Shown: positions 8,540 through 17,224 of the stretch, piece by piece | Layout of the letters: the number at the start of each line of letters is the position of its first letter | Position numbering within the stretch: position 1 is the first letter of the stretch | Assembly: GCA_049999725.1 (NCBI GenBank) | Contig: JBNGIS010038287.1 | Location: 1 to 22,369 of the forward strand | Length of the DNA: 22,369 nucleotides | Source of the DNA: Haplomitrium mnioides | Lineage: Eukaryota > Marchantiophyta > Haplomitriopsida > Calobryales | Direction: 5' to 3' | The notes under the pieces: generated by a model | Databases searched by the model: none | What the model saw: the letters and a program-made list of their open reading frames with translations, nothing else | What the model was told of the DNA's origin: nothing | Translations under genes and position numbers: made by a program

Positions 8540-10553
8540 CTATACCCTGGTATGAACCTTATAAAACTCTTGGCCTCCTTCAGTATTGGCTTTCACCAAT
8601 CTGATCTGATCTTCATGAGGTGCAGTCACGACATTTGTCTCCACATACTTAACCAACATCTTTGTTGATGGTGGCTCTGGGCATTTTGCTTCAACGTGGC
8701 TTGACTTCCTACAATTGGAACACAAAGGAACATAACCCAACGGCTTCTTAGGGTGGGGACAAGTATTAGAATAGTGTTCTAAACTCCCACAATTATAGAA
8801 GCTTGTAAATGTGGCTCCTCTTCCTTGCATTACAACCCTTGGCCCAGCAATGGTTCCCATCGCAGCTTGCCTCTGGTGCTGCACTAGTGTTCTAGGCATT
8901 GGATATGGTAAGGAGGGCTGGTTCCGAGGATAACTTCTCTCCAATGGTCTCCCCCTTCCCTGCTGGATTGCAAAATAGGATTGGGTGGGATCCTAAATTT
9001 GATAGTCATCTTGCCTCTCTTCAACCCAGTATCCTCATGTACTCACAAATCTAGCATTAGCAGGGTACCAACATTATGATTCCACATGTCTATGCTTTTT
9101 ACAGCAGGTACACCACATATTAGCCTTTTGTTCAGGAATAGGCCTCCTCTTGGCCTACTTAGCTGCCTGCCTCATAGCCAATCGTTCTATTTCCCTGACA
9201 AGCTGATCCACTGCTTGCTTCTCCAAGTGAGTTCCTGCCTTCTTTTTCTTAGAAGACTTCTTCTTCTCTTCTTCAGAATCAGAAGAGGTAGAAGACTCAG
9301 TCTCAGTCTCATCACTGGACTCAGAATCAGATGGGTTGGAGGAGGTTTCTTCCTTCTTCTTATTCTTTCTCTTTTTGTCATTTTTCTTCTTATTTCTTCT
9401 TCTCCTTCTCCTGCTCTTACTGGAGTCTAAAGAATCTGAGGAAGACAATCCTCTTTTCACCAATTGGGTTGTCTCATAAACTTGAGCAGCAGCCACTACC
9501 GCTGCTAGGGTGGCAACCCCCATCTATCGTACATAGCGACTCTCTTTCTTTGTCAACCCTGCCAAGTACCACTCCAGCTCAACCAAGAGACTGCTGGGCA
9601 TTCCCAATTTTTGTTGCATCAATTTAAATCTATGAGTATACCTTCTCACTTACTACTTCTTTTTCTTTTTGATCTTAGATAATTTAGTAAGCAGTCTTGT
9701 GGAATAGACAACTCCTCTGAATTCTGTTATTAAAGCATCTTTAAAGGCTGCCTAGGTTGGGTAAGCAGCCACTAGGCTGGTATACCAATCCTGTGCTTTT
9801 CCTCCAAATAGAGCTTTGACCATTCTCAAGCTATCAACATCATCGTCTTCATTGTTGGCCTGGCTTATGCTCTCAAACTGCTTAGCCCATGCATCAACAT
9901 CCTCTCCCTTCTTGCCTTTAAACACTTTATAGCGCATTCTGGTTTTCACCATAGGACCTCATGCCAGTCCTCCTCCGTCTGACATATCGACACTACTCAC
10001 AACAGAGTTTAGTATAGGAAAGTTATTGGGTGGGGTTATTGGACTAGCACTTAAACTAGAACCAGAACTCTGAACAGATAAAATCTCCTAATTGATTTGG
10101 GCTAGAAGGGTCTAAACTAGCTACAGAAATAGGACTGTTAGATAATCTGGAAGGAAGGAGTTCAGAACTATTAAAACTATCAAAACCTCTCCTAGATGGA
10201 CCTACACTATTGGCTACAGCTACTGGTACAGGCTCACCTAAACTTTATGACCCTACAAATAAAGAACCAGCAATATGCAAAAACAAAGGTCTAGCTAAGA
10301 CACTGGTCTCTCTTGTTTCCCTAGACCTATGAATGTTAGAGGTATAAGGGAGAGCTCCAGATCTGAGTTCTTGGGCTGGACTGTGAGTGGGAACACCTCC
10401 ACTTCAACTTCCAACTTGGCTTAGCCAACGATTTTCCAGTAATTGCCTGGACTCCCTTCTATTCTTCTCACAAACCTCCTACCGTTGGAGATTTTCTGAA
10501 GCTCTTCTCTTAGCTCTCTCTTCTCTGGCTTGATCCTTGCGGGGTCTCCCCAC
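8540..10553 (-). pseudogene. Element 1 gag (decayed) with three zinc knuckles
   Basis: Gag forms the particle and binds element RNA. The N-terminal part (10553 to about 10085) starts VGRPRKDQ, an AT-hook-like GRPRK, then a basic helix-like stretch and a Ser/Pro-rich linker. It lies one frame away from the rest, with an indel near a T-run at about 10076-10087. The capsid-type region follows (WAKQFESISQANNE, ALFGGKAQDWYTSL, ITEFR, YTHRFKLMQQKLG). After that comes a highly charged R/K then E/S tract (about 9420-9215) and three CX2CX4HX4C knuckles. The first (about 9107-9068) is split by a TAA. The second (about 8795) lacks its first Cys, which reads Phe. The third (CSNCRKSSHVEAKC) is intact. Other stops are at 9752, 9653, 9650, 9524, 9155, 9035, 8993 and 8540. 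The start is unclear because the ATG expected just before GRPRK reads GTG at the repeat junction. Confidence 0.75.
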
Positions 10554-10679
10554 TTAGGAAGGTCCAGTTCCGCTCCGTTCTTCGTAACTCCTACCGCTTG
10601 TTATAAGAACTACTGGCATTTTGTTGAACTCAATTTTCAAATAGTTAGTTAAAAGAATTATACATAGCTCCATTTGAAA

Positions 10680-11018
10680 TTAACCTCGTTGTTTGTTTCC
10701 ACTCCTTCGAATCGGCCCCGCAGCGGACCGTTCGTGCTCTCCTTGCGGCTTCCCTTTTCCAAGGCAGGTAACCTTTGCTTTGTTTGCAAGGCTTTGGACC
10801 ACAGATCGCAGCCTTCCCTTCGATCGATTCAGCGCAGCAAGGAGAGCCTTCACATCTTGTTCATTCACAACCCTCTTTGATTTGATTCTTGTTGGGATAC
10901 CAGGGCTATTCATCAATTTTAGAGGCTCTTCTTTAATTGAATGTCGCAGCAGCTCATTGCATGAGATGGAGGTCTTCTCAAGTAAGTCCATTTCCATTTC
11001 AGGGGCATTTGTCTCCAT
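10680..11018 (-). CDS. 112-codon open frame inside the LTR-like repeat
   Basis: This intact frame has its ATG at 11016-11018 in the context TTTAAATGGA. The product starts METNAPEMEMDLLEKT, continues with an Arg/Lys-rich middle (IPTRIKSKRVV) and an ALNRSKGRLRSVVQSL helix, and ends with a basic GKGKPQGEHERS tail. There is no membrane segment. The left repeat copy keeps the same frame without a single indel for over 100 codons, broken only by two nonsense changes explicable by deamination. That suggests the ancestor was open. I do not recognise the family. It could be an accessory element protein, since extra frames upstream of gag are known in some plant Ty3 lineages. It could also be a chance frame in biased sequence. 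The opposite strand is also open here, which weakens the case. Confidence 0.35.
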   Translation of the reverse strand: METNAPEMEMDLLEKTSISCNELLRHSIKEEPLKLMNSPGIPTRIKSKRVVNEQDVKALLAALNRSKGRLRSVVQSLANKAKVTCLGKGKPQGEHERSAAGPIRRSGNKQRG

Positions 11019-11347
11019 TTAAATTCACAGCAAGCCTTCGATGCAAGGCTCTTCATTTATCACATCAGCCGATTGTCCTCATCACATTTATATTTTGTAG
11101 GTACATTCTTCTCTGGGCATTCACATTTCGCAAGGATCTTCCTTCATGCTCCCCGAATCCTTCTTTGCAGTAGCTTGATCCTTAGCACATATTTCGTCAC
11201 CACACAGGCTGATCGTCACAGCTTGATTCTTCCTTCAAAACACTTCCTCGCTAGTCTTTGCTTCATAGAGGGAGACTTCTTCATAAGGACGTTCTTCTTC
11301 AAGGGGCATTCTTCTTCCACGCATCTTGATCAATTCCTCGTAGATCT

Positions 11348-11551
11348 TCAAGACTTCTCTTTGCGGCAACGATTCTTCATGCATACCTTCTCGGAATACA
11401 TCCGCTTCATAGGTTTCCTTCCCATGAATTCTTCTTCAGTAGTACAGTCGCCCTTGGTCGATCCAAACAGACCTCCCTTCACTGGGTGATCGCAGCAATC
11501 CTTCATCGCAGGAAATTTGCAGGACAAGGCCTTTTGCACATGCCTTTTCAC
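11348..11551 (-). other. Frame conserved between both LTR copies (right copy)
   Basis: Counterpart of 3172-3375, 67 codons with a GTG rather than ATG at its start. In the same phase just upstream, two stops in this copy (TAG at 11627-11629 and a nearby TGA) are sense codons TGG and CGA in the left copy. Other stops are shared by both copies, so an ancestral gene is not established. Confidence 0.25.
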
Positions 11552-12106
11552 ATAGAGACATTCTCACCCCGATCAATTCTTCTTCCAGAGATTTTCATTG
11601 CAGGGCATTCATTTTCTCTTATCAACCTATTTTCTTGCCGGTGCATTCATTCCCAGGTCTTTGCTTTCAGATTTCTCAAGCCAATTCTTCATCGCCGCAA
11701 GGAAATTCCTCTCAAAGCAGTTCATTAGCCATTTCCTTATAGGACCTTCTCTTCACAACTAGGAATCGACACAATAGATCAATTCTTCACCAAGTCACTT
11801 GTCATCCAGCGCTTCACATTTGCAAAGATTCAGAACATTCATTTACAGCTCAATGGATTCCTTTTTAAGATCGTCAACAAGCATCATCTCCCAAAGTCAT
11901 AACCAAGGAAACCCCCACGGATGCCCTCGAGTTGCCTCCAAGCCTCTGCAGAGTGAGGATTTAATCCCATAAATTTTCCTCATTGTTGTAGGAGTAATAT
12001 ATAACAATGTTGCTCTTCCTTCCTTTCGAGAGCCAGCCCTCTAGGGGGTGTAAGGCCACTTGCATGTCCCTCTTCTACCCCTGGACAAACCTAGTTCAGG
12101 TCTACA

Positions 12107-12124
12107 ACCCCACCCCCCCCAAGG
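12107..12124 (-). promoter_or_regulatory. Polypurine tract of element 1 family
   Basis: On the minus strand this reads as 8 G, T, 4 G, directly followed by the inferred LTR start TGTAGACC. It would prime plus-strand DNA synthesis. It lies on the outer side of the right LTR, where a simple single element should have flanking host DNA. The left equivalent falls in the N gap. Confidence 0.6.
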
Positions 12125-12597
12125 GCACGCTGTCCTCCGAGTGATCAAGTAGTCTTAAAAATAGAGTAGTGTAGTGGACTTAGCTTGGCCCTCGACAATT
12201 AGATTAGTTTTATTTATTTTATTTTATTTTTATTTTTATACTTTTTAAATTTTTGTTTTTATCCTTACTTCTACAACTATACTTTATTGTTCTTTCTATA
12301 GAAAGAAGATCAAACTTCTAATTTATCATTACATTATTATTACATTTTTATTTCCAAAGAAGACCTCTAAAGTAAATTTATCCTAATCAAACCTGACACC
12401 ACACTTCACTCTCAAAGAACCTTCATGTATCAAGCAACTCATAGTCAGTACTCTTCTTCTTCATCTCCATAAGACTGATATCTTTCAATTTTCTCATTTT
12501 CCTTTCACACAGCACTTGTAATGATCTGTTCCACTGGATCAAGGGGTTAATTCTTAATTTTTCTTTACTCCATCCCCAATTGGGCCTCCACAATGCG
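12125..12597 (-). pseudogene. Second copy of pol 3' end, outside the right LTR
   Basis: Bases 12445-12597 match the pol C terminus of 4292-4435 (HWRPNW-like start, WSKEKLRI, then a Gln where the left copy has a stop, then an acidic DEEEE end). One base is missing from a T-run relative to the left copy, which shifts the frame. Bases 12125-12444 match the AT-rich non-coding stretch between pol and the polypurine tract. The match stops at about 12597 (GGGCCTCCA), where the minisatellite begins. This is therefore internal sequence of another copy of the element joined to the right LTR. Confidence 0.75.
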
Positions 12598-12600
12598 CTC

Positions 12601-12733
12601 ATGGACCCGACAGTCCATGCGCATATGGACTTGGGAGTCGAGACACGCAAGGACCCGGGAGACCATACACGCATGGAGTCTCGAGTCTATGATTGCATGG
12701 TTATTGGAGTCCATACATGCTTGGACTGCATTG
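12601..12733. repeat. 24-bp hairpin minisatellite, five and a half units
   Basis: Units run 12601-12622, 12623-12648, 12649-12672, 12673-12696 and 12697-12720, with a partial unit after. Most are exactly 24 bp and end in CACGC, GCGC or ATGC. The first unit is ATGGAC, six bases, GTCCAT: a perfect 6-6-6 dyad followed by GCGC. It sits immediately between the end of the element 1 sequence and the decayed gene at 12806. Confidence 0.75.
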
Positions 12734-12805
12734 TCTTTTTTCTTACCTTGAACACTTGTACTTGTGCCTAGTCATTTTTTGCTTTGATTTTAGTTTACTC
12801 AATTC

Positions 12806-14265
12806 ATGGTGGATTATGTCGATGGCTACAAAGATGCAAAGCGTGTCAAACGCGATTTCATAAAGTTGGCTATCCACATCAAAATTCTGAAGCCCAAGCA
12901 GGGCGTCAATATTCAACAACTAGTGCAGCATCCGAGCGCGGCTACATTTTCAGCTCACGCAGCATGCCCTTCTGCCCAAAAAAAGAGAGAGGTGGAGCCA
13001 AATAAGGCTCCAAGAAAATGGAAACAAGCAGTTCAAAAGAAAAAGCATGTTCGATTACTAGTCATTGAGGAGAAGCCACCCTCCTCCAAATCTCCAACAA
13101 GGTCATCTTTTGATGCTCTTTCATCTTCAACACCAAGCAGCTCAAGGCAAGAACCAGAGCCAGAGCTAGTTCGGGCTCCAACATCAAGAGTAAAAAGGCA
13201 ATCCCACAAGGGGTTGCAAACTTTCCAAGAATGGGAGTAGATGGACCCCCAAATAGTGTCCAAGGAAGACAAAAACAAAATCAGGGAGTCTGCAATCCAA
13301 CGATATAGAGTCCGCAAAGAAATGATCACTATTAGGCTAGAGAACTTGAATCTACCGAAACTTGGAATGGACAACTAGGGGACTTTCCAGATTAAAAGGC
13401 TAAATGAAGATTTTTTTGAGCTTCTGGTGCAGAGAATGCTCACAAACAAATATGCACACAATTTCTCTATTGTTGTTGTTGACCCGAAGTGTGGGTTGAA
13501 GGACAAGTCAGAGTTCGATATTATGAACCATGACAAGTATCGCTACGAGATTGCAAGAGGCAATCACAGTGTTGTAGCAAGGCAACTTTTGACAACAAAA
13601 TACGGAGCAAATAATCTGGCGCTTTTTCTCTGCAACTATTATGTGCAAGCAAGACTTACACCAATAGAGGCCTATATTTTTGCAACTGATGACAACTACA
13701 ACCAGAGGTACAGGCTGGAAATGACCTCAATTCAAAAGGTTGATATTGGCATTAAAGGTTTGTAGAGAGTGGGATAGTGTCATCCTAGAAATTGAAAAGA
13801 GAATTCATGCTGGAAACCTTGAAGATCAAGCCCAAGTCCACACTTAAGAAGACAGTCACTTCTCAAGACAGCTAGTTCCAGCTTGCTTTTCGAAGTGGTG
13901 AGCTTTGGGATCTACAACAGAGCATATTTTTGATGTGGGAGAAAAATACTTATAAAGGCCAGAAGCCAAAGGGCCAAGGGGTCTCTTAGAATGGAGGACA
14001 TGAAGAGGACACCTTGGAGGTCCCTTTGGGGTCTTCCTAATGAATTTAAAATTTCAATTTTGAAACACATGGAAGCTGGAGAGCTTTCAATGGATGAAAT
14101 GTCTTAGGAGGCAGAGAGATATAAAGTTTTGCAGTGATGGTAAAAAGTTTTGGTTTTGAAGTTTATTATAGTAGTTGGGAGAAGCAAGAGAGGAATATAC
14201 TCTCCACACTAAGGAGTCTAAGATGGATTCATTCTATTCTAGTTTCGAGAAGATTTTGGTAGGTT
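12806..14265 (+). pseudogene. Decayed unidentified gene with a ParB-like domain
   Basis: The frame starts at an ATG in good context (TCATGG) and runs to 13765, 320 codons, with two in-frame TAGs (13238-13240 and one near 13376), each plausible from CAG. The first 145 residues are basic and low-complexity. From about residue 165 the layout follows a ParB/Srx-type N-terminal domain: an RLENLNLPKL lead, FFELLVQRMLTN, a VVVDP strand, then YRYEIARGNHSVVARQLL (compare the ParB G-x-H-R box), YYVQARLTPIEAYIFATDDNYN. A shift near 13750 continues into REWDSVILEIEKRI, and a further shift near 13985 into TPWRSLWGLPNEFKISILKHMEAGELS. A weaker coding-like run reaches about 14265. In known families this domain binds DNA or nucleotides; a role here is inference. 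Both sides carry the 24-bp minisatellite. Confidence 0.5.
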
Positions 14266-14382
14266 TTTTTTAATGTACATTTATTTCTTTAGAGTTGTGG
14301 TGAATTTATGCTAAGTTGTCTTTGGTTATGATGAAATAGGTTTTGAGTTTCTTTGTGCAAGGATTGCATAGTCCTTCCCCAT

Positions 14383-14450
14383 TTGGACCTTAGAGTCCAA
14401 GCACGCATGGCTTGGAGGTCCATGCGAGCATGGACTTCTACTTCTTGGCA
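14383..14450. repeat. 24-bp hairpin minisatellite, second array (2-3 units)
   Basis: The unit at 14383-14406 is TTGGAC, six bases, GTCCAA, then GCACGC: the same 6-6-6 dyad and tail as the array at 12601. It is followed by a 23-bp unit (14407-14429) and the start of a third (ATGGACTTC). It closes off the decayed gene on its 3' side. Confidence 0.7.
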
Positions 14451-14630
14451 CTAGATTACTTGAATGTCCAAGCGTGGCTTGCCTTACAAGTATAGGCTTG
14501 CTTGGAATGTGTAATCATCTCTAACTTTAGTAAGCCATGACCAAAAATAATGTAAGATATAGTGTCAACTATGTCTAGAAAGATATTACTAAGTTAGAGT
14601 AGCAAAAAGAGATTGTTATTATAGAGAATT

Positions 14631-14830
14631 GGGCACGTGGCAAGAGGAGAGAAAGTCAACGAATTAAAGTGAAAGAGGGAGCCTAGATAAGGACATATGG
14701 CAAGCAGAGAATTAAAGTAAAGAGAAGGTTCTAAAGATAAAGACACGTGGCAGAAGGAGAATTAAAGAGAGATGGAAGGTTCTAAGGATAAGGACATGTG
14801 GCAGATGGAGAATAAAAGTAAAAGGTGGTC
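14631..14830 (+). promoter_or_regulatory. U3 tandem array with four G-box-like motifs
   Basis: Four units of about 50-60 bp each carry a GACACGTGGCA-like core followed by GGAGAATTAAAG and GGTTCTAAGGATAA. The cores are CACGTG (14634-14639), CATATG (14694-14699), CACGTG (14744-14749) and CATGTG (14795-14800), each followed by GC. CACGTGGC is the classic G-box/ABA-response core bound by plant bZIP factors, so stress or abscisic-acid response is a reasonable inference. The two altered cores differ only by transitions at the central CG. Confidence 0.6.
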
Positions 14831-14930
14831 CAATCGGAGGGAGAGAGAAAAGATGGGTCCAATTAGAATAGGATAGAACAAGAACCAATAAGGTTCCTCC
14901 ACCTATGTAAGCAAGGAGCTTTCTATCAAG

Positions 14931-14940
14931 TATATAAAGA
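14931..14940 (+). promoter_or_regulatory. TATA box of element 2 LTR
   Basis: TATATAAAGA, well placed between the U3 repeat array and the R/U5 part of the LTR. Transcription would be expected to start about 30 bases further on. Confidence 0.65.
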
Positions 14941-15049
14941 AGGGAGAGTGCCTTGTTTGGCATCTCTTACCTTGTGAGTTTTTGAAGTCTTTGTGCGCTT
15001 CTCTTGTATGTGTTTGTGCTAACTTGTGCGTATGTAAGTAGTGTTACAA

Positions 15050-15061
15050 TGGTATCAGAGC
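15050..15061 (+). promoter_or_regulatory. Primer-binding site, initiator-Met tRNA type
   Basis: TGGTATCAGAGC matches the common plant LTR-element site complementary to the 3' end of initiator methionine tRNA. It lies one base after the LTR end and fixes both the LTR boundary and the element's orientation. Confidence 0.92.
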
Positions 15062-15707
15062 GAGGTCTTCTCTAAAGAAGTGTGGATTACCCCTCTTTAG
15101 AGAAGCACTAAAGACCTTTTGGAGTAGTGGAATCTCCACTTTGCATTAACTCTAAGAGAGTTAAACTCTCAAGCTTTCATTTGTGAAGGATCGCGGATAT
15201 CCCATCCTTTATGAATAAAGATAAGAAGTTTGACTTGATACTATGGTAGCTAATGGATAGAGGAGCATTTGTACCTCCTAGAACTCCGCTATTGAATCCT
15301 TTTAATATTTGTGTGTTTAACATTGACAAGCATTTCTTTCGTCAAATTTTAATGTATAATTTTGGGGATGATTTTATGATCTTTGTGATGGAATCGAGAG
15401 AACTTGTTATCTTGCCTGTGGTTAATTATGGTGTTACATAAGAGTGCTTCATTTACATTTTGTGGTAGATAGAAAATGGATTTGAACCAAACTCCTGTAG
15501 AAGAGTTCAACTCCAAGTGTCACATTTCCATTTGAGTAACGCCTAAGCAAATGCAGTGAGATTTTCTTGTTCGTAAATTTGGAGAGAGGTTTTGTGATTC
15601 AATGCTAGCATCAACTAAACCTTTTATTTTACCTATTTTACATAGTTGGAATGTGTATGTATTTGTTTTCGTATGAGTTACAAGCAGTTGAGCTATAACA
15701 GAAAATC
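15062..15707 (+). other. Leader of element 2
   Basis: These 646 bases lie between the primer-binding site and the gag ATG. The only open frame of note (15253-15441, 62 codons) has no recognisable motif. It contains CTCTAAAGAAGTGTGG followed by CCCCTCTTTAGAGAAG at about 15072-15106, an inverted pair (CTCTAAAGA/TCTTTAGAG) that could fold in the RNA as a packaging or dimerisation stem. That role is inference. Confidence 0.55.
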
Positions 15708-16676
15708 ATGGAGGCAAGTTCGAGCAATCTAGAAGGAGGAGCTTGGATGATGGCAAACTTAGAAGAACTCCAAACAACCCTTATAGCAAGCCAACAACAA
15801 ACAAATATGTTGATGGCGGAGATGGTGAAAATGCGGTTGCAACAAGAGAACGGAGAAGGGAGTCGAGAAACACTACTTCAAAAGATGAGCAAATCGTGTA
15901 AAGTGGACGCTTATGGAGGAAGATGCATGGTAGGTGTTGTAGAAGGATGGGTGTATCGGATGGAAGTTCACATGTCATATTATCCGCATGCGTCAGATGT
16001 AGAGAAGGGACTATTTGCAAGATCCTTTTTAACAGAGAACGCATCTATTTGGCTACAAGGATGGGAGCGACAAAAAAATGCACGAGGAGAACAACTTTTG
16101 TGGAGCAGCATTAAAGAAGGCTTACTACAAAATTTCAAAGCAGTAGACTCTATATTAACCGCAAGGACTAAGCTTTGGGAATTAGAGCAACAAGGCAGTG
16201 TTGCAAGGTACATTGAAGAGTTTTGAAGCCTACAAGTTCAAATTGAAGACATGAGTTCAGCTGAGACCCTCGACAAATTTTTGCAAGGATTAAAAAGGAA
16301 GATTCGAGGGGAAGTTATGATGCGCAACCCAAAGGATGTTAACAAAGCCATCTCATTTGCTCAAAGAATTGAAGGAACATTGGGGATTGTGCAAATAGGA
16401 GGGAATTATGGTCCAATGCCTATGGAGTTGGGACATATTAGAAGAAAAGATTTCAATTGCTCTAATCAACAACCAGGAGGACCCTACAATGCTATAGAAA
16501 GAAGAATTAAAGAACGACGAGAAACACAAACATGTTATAATTGTGGGCGAATAAGGCATATTGCACCGAATTGTAGAGCAGTACGGCGCAATCAAGGGCG
16601 AGTGTTTCGAAGGCCTCTTCATAATGTCAATAATGGAGAAGAAGAAGAATGTCAGGGAAACGAGGGGCGCCAGTAA
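15708..16676 (+). pseudogene. Element 2 gag (one premature stop)
   Basis: This 322-codon frame is broken only by TGA at 16224-16226, in the position where related Gag proteins read an Arg or similar (EEF-stop-SLQVQIEDM); CGA to TGA explains it. The N terminus has a Gln-rich helix (LIASQQQTNMLMAEMVKM). The retrotransposon gag domain follows (ASIWLQGWERQ, LWELEQQGSVARYIEEF, DKFLQGLKRKIRGEVMM, AISFAQRIE). One zinc knuckle is complete (CYNCGRIRHIAPNC, CX2CX4HX4C). It ends at a TAA after an acidic GEEEECQ stretch. In related elements the protease follows within a few hundred bases in the same or an overlapping frame, but here it is 4.3 kb away. Confidence 0.85.
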
Positions 16677-17224
16677 AAAAACCTCGTGGTTTTGCTGGGA
16701 CAAAGAAGAAAGGCGAGGAAAAGATTCAATAAAAACAAATATACTATATAGAAAAGCAAACAAATGGAGGACTAATTGTGGTTGACGGATGGATGGAAGT
16801 GCTAGGGTCCAGGATAGGAGTTAAAGACGCACGCAAGGAGAGGCAAAGGAGGAAGAAATCGAGAAAAAAGGAAGAAAGCAAGTAGGCAAATGGCAAACAA
16901 TGGACACTGTCCAAACAAAAGGACAAAAGACTTTTAAAGATTCGGTCAAAATACTTTCTTAGAATTTAGCTAAAAATTATTTTTTACTATATTTAAAGTA
17001 GAAAAGTTCTTTAGGATTTAGAAATACAACCGTAGAAATAGCACTTGTCTTTTGAATCACAAGTACCAATCAAGTCAAGAAATGGATCAAGCAACACCAA
17101 CAACAGCTCGAACAGCCCAAAATGGAGGAAAATGGAGAAACATTGGTTCAACATGAGGAAAAGATAAAGTTGTCCTCTTGTAAGTGAGTTTTGTATATGT
17201 ATGTGTTATCAGAGTATACAAGTG

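Larger units (their letters stand above)
10546..12106 (-). mobile_element. Right LTR-like direct repeat of element 1 (5' side)
   Basis: This is co-linear with 2374-3919 and covers the part of the left copy lost in the N gap. On the minus strand the LTR is inferred to begin TGTAGACC at 12106, next to a G-rich polypurine tract. Its inner end (10546) runs directly into gag codons. No primer-binding site or leader lies between, so part of the LTR and the leader appear to be deleted. Sequence differences from the left copy are mainly transitions at former CG sites. For example, CCCCGATCAATTC here is CCCTAATCGATTC at 3390-3402, each copy having lost a different CG. Confidence 0.7.
14551..15048 (+). 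repeat. 5' LTR of element 2 (498 bp)
   Basis: It starts TGTAA and ends TTACA, a 5-bp inverted terminal repeat, and is followed after one base by a primer-binding site. U3 carries four tandem units with G-box-like cores. A TATA box lies at 14931, about 120 bases before the LTR end. The 3' partner is outside the window, so the start rests on the TG end and the inverted ends. Confidence 0.8.

Noticed and set aside
9086-9430. Leu/Ser/Phe-rich open frame on +, membrane-like
   Set aside because: It is the exact antisense of the charged K/R/E/S tract of element 1 gag, whose minus-strand frame fits the polyprotein.
10693-11022. 109-codon open frame on +
   Set aside because: It lies opposite the 112-codon minus frame, which has an ATG in good context and matches the element's direction. 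The + product is Ser/Phe/Cys-rich and looks like a shadow.
12423-12674. 83-codon minus frame taken as a gene
   Set aside because: It joins minisatellite sequence to a frameshifted pol C terminus. Only the pol part is meaningful and it is annotated as such.
12601-12733. CRISPR-like array
   Set aside because: The repeats are contiguous 24-bp units without unique spacers, in plant-type DNA. This is a minisatellite.
14712-14963. 83-codon minus frame, hydrophobic
   Set aside because: It is antisense to the repetitive U3 of the element 2 LTR. Its regularity comes from the tandem units.
16353-16763. 136-codon minus frame, Phe/Ser-rich
   Set aside because: It is antisense to gag and its zinc knuckle.
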